NCBI GenBank assembly: GCA_947463785.1 | Contig: CANHRG010000002.1 | Coordinates: forward strand, 1-64,000 | DNA: 64,000 nucleotides | Direction of reading: 5' to 3' | From: Sphingobacteriaceae bacterium | GTDB lineage: Bacteria; Bacteroidota; Bacteroidia; Sphingobacteriales; Sphingobacteriaceae | Shown: positions 57,138 to 64,000 of the stretch, one piece after another | Layout: each line of letters starts with the position of its first letter | Numbering within the stretch: the stretch's first letter is position 1 | Made by a program: the position numbers and the translations under genes | The notes under the pieces: generated by a model | What the model was told of the DNA's origin: nothing | The model's database searches: none | The model's input: only the letters and a program-made list of their open reading frames with translations

Positions 57138-59324
57138 CTATTTAATAAACAACAATTCTCTAAACTTAGGAAGTGGCCACTGACCGTCATCAACCAATTG
57201 CTCCAGCTTATCTACGTGATAACGAATCGGTTCGAAATAGGTCTTAACTTTTTCGTCGTAAGCAATTGATCGTGCTCTGAGATCCTCAATCGCATTGGCT
57301 TTCTTGCGTTCTTCTACCATTTTGTCAACATTCGATTTGATAAAGTTGACATGCGTAGAGATCTTTTTGATGAGTTCCAGTTGAGCTTGGAAATGATCTT
57401 TATCTAAGCCAATACCCATCAAACCCTGAACATTCTGAATCAGTTTGCTTTGGTATTCAATAGCAGACGGAATAATGGTACTGTTCACCAATTCGCCGAT
57501 CACACGGGCTTCAATCTGTAATTTTTTATAAAAGCTTTCAAGTAAGATTTCGTGGCGGGCATGTGCTTCACGGTCGTTGAAAACATTCAATTTGGTAAAC
57601 AAATCCGTAGTTTTTTCACTCACATACGCATCTAAAGCTTTCGGTGTGGTTTTAATGTTAGATAAACCGCGTTTTTCAGCTTCTTTCTCCCATTCTTCAC
57701 TGTAACCATTGCCCTCAAAGCGAATCGCATTTGATTCTTTGATGTATTTTTTGATGATGGTTAATAAAGCGATGTCTTTTTTCTCCCCTTTCTTGATCAA
57801 TTTATCTACTTCTGCTTTGAACTTCACCAATTGATCGGCAACAATAGTGTTTAAAACGGTCATTGGTGCAGAAGAGTTAGCAGAAGAACCCACCGCACGG
57901 AACTCGAACTTGTTGCCGGTAAAGGCAAAAGGCGAAGTACGGTTACGATCGGTATTATCGAGTAGAATTTGAGGAATTTTAGGAATACCCAGCCACAAAG
58001 CATTGTCATCTTTTATTTTTTTGCTGATGCGTGAGCTTTCTAATTCATCCAATACATCATTCAATTGACTACCCAAGAAGATTGAAATGATGGCCGGAGG
58101 AGCTTCGTTTGCGCCTAAACGGTGATCGTTGTTTACCGAAGCAATAGACGCTCTCAATAAATCGGCATGCTCGTAAACTGCTTTGATGGTGTTCACAAAG
58201 AAGGCCAGGAACATCAAGTTGTTTTTAGGTGTTTTGCCTGGTGACAACAGGTTTTTACCGGTATTGGTAATTAAACTCCAGTTATTGTGCTTACCCGATC
58301 CGTTTACGCCGGCATACGGTTTTTCGTGTAATAAAACCTTGAAATTATGTCTCTTAGCCACTTTGTCCATCACATCCATCAATAGCTGGTTATGATCAAT
58401 GGCCAAGTTGATTTCTTCGTAAATTGGTGCACACTCAAATTGCGATGGAGCTACCTCATTGTGACGAGTCTTTAAAGGAATACCCAGTTTTAAACACTCG
58501 GTTTCAAAATCGAGCATGTACGCATATACACGCTCCGGAATGGTTCCGAAATAATGGTCTTCCAATTGCTGCCCTTTGGCAGACATGTGACCGAACAAGG
58601 TGCGTCCAGTTAACAATAAATCAGGACGGGCATTGTACAAGGCTAAATCCACCAGAAAATACTCCTGTTCGATACCTAGAGAAGCATTTACTTTGGTTAT
58701 CGATTTATCAAAATAATGGCAAACATCAACAGCGGCTTTGTCCATTGCTGATAATGCCTTTAATAAAGGTGCTTTATAATCGAGCGCTTCACCAGTGTAC
58801 GACACAAATACGGTTGGAATGCACAAGGTTTTTCCGCTGCCGCTTTCTATAATAAAAGCTGGAGAGGAAGGATCCCAAGCGGTATATCCACGAGCTTCAA
58901 AGGTATTTCGGATACCACCGTTCGGGAAACTGGATGCATCGGGTTCTTGTTGCACCAAAGCATCGCCAGAAAACTTCTCAATAGCCGATCCATCGCTGGT
59001 TGGCTCGAAGAAAGAATCATGTTTCTCAGCAGTGCTGCCAGTTAATGGCTGGAACCAATGGGTATAATGTGTGGCTCCTTTGCTCATGGCCCAGGCTTTC
59101 ATGGCTGAAGCAATCTGTTCAGACACTTCTCTATTTACCGTTTCACCCAATTCTATCGAATTGATGATACTTTGGTAGGCTTCTTTCGATAAAAATTCCT
59201 TCATTTTCTTTTTATCGAACACATTTGAGCCGAAAAAATCCGAAATTTTGCTCGAAGGAGTCTTAACTTCCGGAATTGTACGTGTTAGAACAGCATTTAA
59301 TGCCTGAAATCTGAGATTTGACAT
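57138..59324 (-). CDS. glnN: Glutamine synthetase type III
   Basis: 728 aa; HYTHWFQPLTGSTAEKHDSF, GIEQEYFLVD, HNEVAPSQFECAPIYEEINLAIDHNQLLMDVM, NRTSPFAFTGNKFEFRAVGSSAN. Confidence 0.97.
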   Translation of the reverse strand: MSNLRFQALNAVLTRTIPEVKTPSSKISDFFGSNVFDKKKMKEFLSKEAYQSIINSIELGETVNREVSEQIASAMKAWAMSKGATHYTHWFQPLTGSTAEKHDSFFEPTSDGSAIEKFSGDALVQQEPDASSFPNGGIRNTFEARGYTAWDPSSPAFIIESGSGKTLCIPTVFVSYTGEALDYKAPLLKALSAMDKAAVDVCHYFDKSITKVNASLGIEQEYFLVDLALYNARPDLLLTGRTLFGHMSAKGQQLEDHYFGTIPERVYAYMLDFETECLKLGIPLKTRHNEVAPSQFECAPIYEEINLAIDHNQLLMDVMDKVAKRHNFKVLLHEKPYAGVNGSGKHNNWSLITNTGKNLLSPGKTPKNNLMFLAFFVNTIKAVYEHADLLRASIASVNNDHRLGANEAPPAIISIFLGSQLNDVLDELESSRISKKIKDDNALWLGIPKIPQILLDNTDRNRTSPFAFTGNKFEFRAVGSSANSSAPMTVLNTIVADQLVKFKAEVDKLIKKGEKKDIALLTIIKKYIKESNAIRFEGNGYSEEWEKEAEKRGLSNIKTTPKALDAYVSEKTTDLFTKLNVFNDREAHARHEILLESFYKKLQIEARVIGELVNSTIIPSAIEYQSKLIQNVQGLMGIGLDKDHFQAQLELIKKISTHVNFIKSNVDKMVEERKKANAIEDLRARSIAYDEKVKTYFEPIRYHVDKLEQLVDDGQWPLPKFRELLFIK

Positions 59325-59418
59325 GATTTTTTTCTTTTTTAAGATTTTTAATGCTCAAAAATAAGCATAATTGTTAAAAATGAGGATTAAAAAGTTGATA
59401 AATTCTGATTTTGTTGAT

Positions 59419-59436
59419 AAAAATTGATCAATTTTT
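59419..59436. promoter_or_regulatory. 18-bp perfect palindrome AAAAATTGATCAATTTTT in glnN/purL divergent region
   Basis: Read directly; lies in the AT-rich intergenic region. Confidence 0.4.
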
Positions 59437-59587
59437 GAATTTTATTAGAAAATAGACTAAGAATTTTTGAAATTTTTTAAATGTGGATATCCATGTGTAA
59501 AAATAAGGCTCAAGAATTTCCCTGCTTTCTTCTGCAATTCATTCGCTTTTCCTACTTTTGATTAAGCATTCTAAAATCCCTCAAAAA

Positions 59588-61810
59588 TTGGAAACAAATC
59601 AGCCAGCCAGCCTCGAAACCGCTAAAGAATTAGGCCTTTTGCCTGAAGAATTTGATAAAATCAAAGAAATTTTAGGAAGAACACCCAATTTTACCGAGTT
59701 ATCTATTTTTTCGGTGATGTGGAGTGAGCATTGCTCCTACAAAAATTCCATCGTTTGGCTTAAAACTTTGCCCAAAGAGGGACCGAGAATGCTGGCCAAA
59801 GCCGGAGAGGAAAATGCAGGTTTAGTAGATCTGGGAGATGGAATTGCTTGTTGTTTCAAAATAGAATCACACAATCACCCCTCAGCCTTAGAGCCTTATC
59901 AGGGTGCAGCAACAGGTGTAGGCGGCATTAATCGCGATATTTTTACCATGGGAGCACGTCCCATTGCTCAGTTGAATTCGCTTCGTTTCGGCGATATTCA
60001 TCAGGCACGAAACCAATGGTTATTAAAAGGTGTAGTTAAAGGTATTGGCGATTACGGCAATGCATTTGGTATTCCAACGGTTGGCGGCGAATTGTTTTTC
60101 GACGAATGTTACAATGTAAATCCGCTGGTCAATGCCATGTCTGCCGGAATTGTAAACGTAGGTGAAACCGTTTCAGCTACTTCGTACGGCGTAGGTAACC
60201 CGGTTTATATCGTAGGTTCTGCCACAGGTAAAGATGGAATTCATGGGGCGGCCTTTGCTTCTAAAGATATTACCGAAGATTCGGTGAACGATCTGCCGGC
60301 AGTACAGGTAGGCGATCCTTTCCAAGAAAAATTGTTATTAGAAGCTACGCTCGAAGTCATTAAAACCGGTGCCGTAGTGGGAATGCAAGATATGGGCGCA
60401 GCTGGAATCATCTGCTCCAATTCAGAAATGTCGGCCAAAGGCGAACACGGCATGCGTATCGATTTGGATAAAGTGCCTATGCGCCAAGAAAATATGAAGC
60501 CTTTTGAGATTCTTTTGTCCGAATCGCAGGAGCGTATGTTGATTGTGGTGAAAAAAGGTAGAGAAAAAGAGGTTGAAGCGGTTTTTGAAAAATGGGATCT
60601 GAACTGTGCGATTATTGGTGAAGTAACCGATACCAAGCGACTTGAATATTATATGAATAGTCAATTGGTAGCCGATGTGCCTGCCGAAGACCTGGTTTTG
60701 GGCGGCGGAGCACCGGTTTACCACCGCGAATACCGCGAACCGGCGTATTATAAAGAAAATCTGAAATTTAACATCGATCAGGTAGCCGAACCAAAAGATT
60801 TAAAATCCGTAGCCGATCATTTGATCGCTCATCCTAATATTGCTTCCAAACGCTGGGTAACCGATCAATACGACTCGACGGTGGGCACCGCCACCATGAC
60901 TACAAACCGTCCTTGCGATGCAGCTGTAGTTTCGGTTAAAGGCACAGATAAAGCCATTGCGCTAACGGTTGATTGTAATTCCCGCTATGTGTATGCCGAT
61001 CCGCAAAAAGGTTGTGCGATCGCGGTAGCTGAAGCTGCCCGTAACATTACCTGTGCCGGTGGCGAGCCCGTGGCCATTACCAATTGTTTAAACTTTGGTA
61101 ACCCTTACGTGCCCGAAGTGTACTGGCAATTTGTAGGTGCCATTAAAGGGATGAGCGAGGCTTGCACCAAGTTTCAAACACCGGTTACCGGCGGAAATGT
61201 GAGCTTTTACAACCAATCATCTGATGAAGGTCCGGTTTTTCCAACACCAACCATTGGTATGCTGGGTGTATTGGATGATACCAAAACCCTCATGACCGCC
61301 GACTTTAAAGCCGAGGGCGATCTGATCTACCTCATTGGCGAAAGCGTAAACGATATTGCTTCATCTCAGTATTTGGCTTCATACCATAATATTAGCGCTT
61401 CTCCGGCTCCGCATTTTGATCTGGATAAAGAATATGCCATGCACCAAGTGTTAAAGCAGCTCATCCGCGAACAATTAATCGTTTCTGCCCATGATGTAGC
61501 CGATGGTGGTTTATACATTGCATTATTAGAATCTGCAATGCCAAACCAGTTGGGTTTCGCCATCGAAAGCGAAGAAGGTATTCGTAAAGATGCCTTCTTG
61601 TTTGGCGAAGCTCAGGGAAGGGTAGTGGTTTCGGTAAAACCTGAGCAGCAAGAGGCATTTATTGAGCTGATGGCTACTTCCGAAACTGAATTCAGTTTGT
61701 TGGGTACTGTAACTTCGGGCGATCTAAAAGTGGATGAGGAACATTTGGGTACGGTTAAAGCTTCAAAATCAGTATACCAGAATGTACTTCATGAAATTTT
61801 AGGCGCTTAA
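59588..61810 (+). CDS. purL: Phosphoribosylformylglycinamidine synthase subunit PurL (small type), non-ATG start
   Basis: [45 protein letters not shown]...[22 protein letters not shown]. No ATG before the conserved VMWSEH; TTG 59588 preferred over TTG 59558. Confidence 0.95.
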   Translation: METNQPASLETAKELGLLPEEFDKIKEILGRTPNFTELSIFSVMWSEHCSYKNSIVWLKTLPKEGPRMLAKAGEENAGLVDLGDGIACCFKIESHNHPSALEPYQGAATGVGGINRDIFTMGARPIAQLNSLRFGDIHQARNQWLLKGVVKGIGDYGNAFGIPTVGGELFFDECYNVNPLVNAMSAGIVNVGETVSATSYGVGNPVYIVGSATGKDGIHGAAFASKDITEDSVNDLPAVQVGDPFQEKLLLEATLEVIKTGAVVGMQDMGAAGIICSNSEMSAKGEHGMRIDLDKVPMRQENMKPFEILLSESQERMLIVVKKGREKEVEAVFEKWDLNCAIIGEVTDTKRLEYYMNSQLVADVPAEDLVLGGGAPVYHREYREPAYYKENLKFNIDQVAEPKDLKSVADHLIAHPNIASKRWVTDQYDSTVGTATMTTNRPCDAAVVSVKGTDKAIALTVDCNSRYVYADPQKGCAIAVAEAARNITCAGGEPVAITNCLNFGNPYVPEVYWQFVGAIKGMSEACTKFQTPVTGGNVSFYNQSSDEGPVFPTPTIGMLGVLDDTKTLMTADFKAEGDLIYLIGESVNDIASSQYLASYHNISASPAPHFDLDKEYAMHQVLKQLIREQLIVSAHDVADGGLYIALLESAMPNQLGFAIESEEGIRKDAFLFGEAQGRVVVSVKPEQQEAFIELMATSETEFSLLGTVTSGDLKVDEEHLGTVKASKSVYQNVLHEILGA

Positions 61811-61883
61811 ATTTCCTAAAAAATTGTTTCAGGGGCAATAAGCCCTCTTCTTTTTTCGTTAACAAAGGAAAAAAGAAAAATCT

Positions 61884-62384
61884 ATGAAACATTTAATTTT
61901 AATTCTAACACTAACACTTGTTGGTTTAGGGGCTTGTAAAAAAGACAAACCGACTGCGGTAAAAACTTTTGCAGATTACACCTTTCAAGAAATTAAAGCT
62001 CAAGAAGCAAATTTCAACTCTAATCCAATCACCTATAATGGGCCCACTACCAATTTTAAATTAGGTTCAATTATCTTTTTTAAAACGAACCTTGGAAATT
62101 ATGGTAAAATGGAAATACTGAACGTTGGCCCACAGTCCGATTATAAGCTTAAAGCAAATGTAGTGGTTTACGATCCGAATGGTACAAAAATAGTGGATAA
62201 GGTGCTTAATGATATTCCAGCTCAGGTGGCCTATGGCTACGATTTTGACGATCCTCTACTGCCCGAGGTTTCACAATCTGATCCAAGTAAATCAGATTTT
62301 GTATGGGGGGTTACTAATAATATACTAGTCATTTTCTTTGTAAGCGGCAATCAGCTTACAAAGGGCTTTTTGTTCAAACCGTAA
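61884..62384 (+). CDS. Small lipoprotein, unknown function
   Basis: MKHLILILTLTLVGLGACKKDK lipobox; beta-rich remainder with no recognised domain. Confidence 0.75.
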   Translation: MKHLILILTLTLVGLGACKKDKPTAVKTFADYTFQEIKAQEANFNSNPITYNGPTTNFKLGSIIFFKTNLGNYGKMEILNVGPQSDYKLKANVVVYDPNGTKIVDKVLNDIPAQVAYGYDFDDPLLPEVSQSDPSKSDFVWGVTNNILVIFFVSGNQLTKGFLFKP

Positions 62385-62401
62385 TTTTTAATAGAACGTG
62401 C

Positions 62402-62439
62402 AACAGCCCTAATTTGCTCAAGCAGATTAGGGCTGTTTT
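62402..62439 (+). terminator. Stem-loop terminator after the lipoprotein gene
   Basis: AACAGCCCTAAT-TTGCTCAAGCAG-ATTAGGGCTGTTTTGTT. Confidence 0.75.
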
Positions 62440-62488
62440 GTTAACTATTGATCCTAATCTTTTAACTTTATGTCGATAAATAAACGTA

Positions 62489-63205
62489 TTGAATTCATCT
62501 ATTTTTCAGTTTAAGGAGTTTACCGTAGATCAAACCCATTGCGCCATGAAGGTAAATACCGATGGCGTATTGTTAGGGGCTTGGGCTAATGCTGAACATC
62601 CACAATCTATTTTAGATATTGGTACCGGAACGGGTGTAATCGCCTTGATGCTGGCACAACGTTTCCCGAAGGCCGAAATTGATGCGGTAGAACTGGATAA
62701 ACTGGCGGCTACAACCGCAGCGGTGAACTTTCGGGCCAGTCCGTTTGCCAATAGATTAACAGCTTTCCCATTGGCTATTGAGCATTATTGGATGGTTTAT
62801 CCAGATAAAAAGTTTGATCTGATTGTTTCAAATCCGCCTTTTTTTCTGGATTCACTTAAATCTGTAGAAAAAACTAAGGAACTAGCTCGACATACCAATG
62901 TAGATTTTTTCGAGGAATTGTGCGCTTCGGTTGCTCAGCATCTTAATCCTAAAGGAAATTTTTGTCTGATTTTGCCACAAGAAACGGCCGAATTAGTTAA
63001 AGAAAGGGCATCGGCATACGATTTGTATCTTGAACGAGTTACTCGTGTTCATTCTTTTGAACATGCTGCACCTCATCTTTTCTTGTTGCGTTTTGGGTTT
63101 CAGCAACAAGAAACTAAAATTGATCAATTGATTATTTATCAGTCCGAAAAAGTTTATCACCCCCAATACCAAAATATACTCCAAAACTTTTTGACTATCT
63201 TTTGA
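62489..63205 (+). CDS. trmN6: tRNA1(Val) (adenine(37)-N6)-methyltransferase
   Basis: FQFKEFTVDQTHCAMKVNTDGVLLGAWAN...ILDIGTGTGVIALMLAQRFP...FDLIVSNPPFF. TTG start; the first in-frame ATG lies inside the conserved CAMKVNTDG motif. Confidence 0.93.
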   Translation: MNSSIFQFKEFTVDQTHCAMKVNTDGVLLGAWANAEHPQSILDIGTGTGVIALMLAQRFPKAEIDAVELDKLAATTAAVNFRASPFANRLTAFPLAIEHYWMVYPDKKFDLIVSNPPFFLDSLKSVEKTKELARHTNVDFFEELCASVAQHLNPKGNFCLILPQETAELVKERASAYDLYLERVTRVHSFEHAAPHLFLLRFGFQQQETKIDQLIIYQSEKVYHPQYQNILQNFLTIF

Positions 63206-63207
63206 TT

Positions 63208-63702
63208 GTGAAACGAATAGGCTTAATTTCAGATACACACGGTTATTTGGATGACGCGGTATTCCGCTACTTTGAGGCCTGCGATGAAATTTGGCATGCA
63301 GGTGATTTCGGAACGCTTGAATTAGCCGATCAGTTGGCAGCCTTTAAGCCTTTGCGTGGTGTTTATGGAAACATAGACGGGCAAGATGTTCGGATTGTTC
63401 ATCCCGAACATCAATTTTTTACTTGCGAAGAGGTGAAAATTTGGATGACGCATATCGGGGGGTATCCCGGTAAATATCCTGCAAAAGTAAAAGAAACACT
63501 GCTCAACTACCAGCCCGATCTGTTTATTTGCGGGCATTCACATATCCTTAAAGTGATTTACGATAAGAATTTGCATTTTTTACACTTAAATCCTGGTGCT
63601 GCCGGAAAGCAGGGTTGGCACAAAGTGCGTACATTGCTTCGATTTGACATTTTTGACAAAAAAATTCATAACTTAGAAGCGATAGAGTTGGGATCTAGAT
63701 AG
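63208..63702 (+). CDS. Metallophosphoesterase (YfcE/MJ0936-type)
   Basis: MKRIGLISDTHGYLDDAVFRYFEACDEIWHAGDFG...YGNIDG...FICGHSHILKVIYD...HLNPGAAGKQG; GTG start. Confidence 0.93.
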   Translation: MKRIGLISDTHGYLDDAVFRYFEACDEIWHAGDFGTLELADQLAAFKPLRGVYGNIDGQDVRIVHPEHQFFTCEEVKIWMTHIGGYPGKYPAKVKETLLNYQPDLFICGHSHILKVIYDKNLHFLHLNPGAAGKQGWHKVRTLLRFDIFDKKIHNLEAIELGSR

Positions 63703-63723
63703 CGTAAGAAATACACTAAGCCT

Positions 63724-64000
63724 ATGAAACAAGTTACCACTTTAGGGCAATTCATTATTGAAAAACAGAATGATTTTCCCTATGCAAAAGGAGAGTTATC
63801 GCGTCTCCTTCGCGATATCGGTATCGCCGCTAAAATAGTTAATCGAGAAGTCAATAAAGCTGGTTTGGTAGACATCCTAGGAGATCAGGGTGCAACCAAT
63901 GTGCAGGGTGAAAATCAGAAGAAGTTAGATGTTTATGCAAACGAGCAATTTATTGCCGCACTTTCAAGTGGTGGAGAGTGTTGTATTGTGGCTTCAGAAG
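63724..64000 (+). CDS. fbp: Class I fructose-1,6-bisphosphatase, N-terminal part (cut by window)
   Basis: Read directly: [92 protein letters not shown]. Confidence 0.92.
   Translation, partial: MKQVTTLGQFIIEKQNDFPYAKGELSRLLRDIGIAAKIVNREVNKAGLVDILGDQGATNVQGENQKKLDVYANEQFIAALSSGGECCIVASE

Noticed and set aside
60241-60724. Minus-strand ORFs (131 and 100 aa) inside purL
   Set aside because: Shadow ORFs of a conserved gene; no independent support.

Overview
This 64 kb window is a dense, mostly housekeeping stretch of a Bacteroidota chromosome, most likely Sphingobacteriales-like. That placement is inferred from protein families, gene order and TAnnTTTG-type -7 promoter motifs. I count about 57 protein-coding genes. 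They include rpoN, mscL, rpmH-rnpA-yidD, tsaB, priA, pcm, smpB, an Nramp-USP fusion, ung, lysS, iscS-iscU-iscA, mce, rpmE, tpiA, prmA, an mpl-like ligase, scpB, mqnC, an M16 peptidase pair, guaB, two LOG-family genes, rpoD, a long-form GAPDH, recR, nhaA, asnS, smc, lpdA, a TonB-dependent receptor, purM, type III glutamine synthetase, purL, trmN6 and the start of class I fbp. I found no rRNA, tRNA, CRISPR array, prophage, transposase or defence island, and no multi-gene system that looks clearly new. The most interesting signals are intergenic: (1) a compact three-way-junction fold between rpmH and rnpA that ends 3 nt before the rnpA ATG; (2) two facing arrays of degenerate AATT-phased octamers between iscS and iscU; (3) a 10-bp hairpin that fills the whole predicted guaB 5' leader and abuts its ATG; (4) several genes (ung, mqnC, a GlmU-like gene) whose -7 box lies 4-6 nt from the start codon, suggesting leaderless mRNAs; (5) several non-ATG starts (purL, trmN6, recR, a phosphoesterase); (6) a recurring bidirectional terminator palindrome AAAAAAGCCCTTC...GAAGGGCTTTTTT. 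All calls come from reading the sequence and ORF track; no search or folding program was run.
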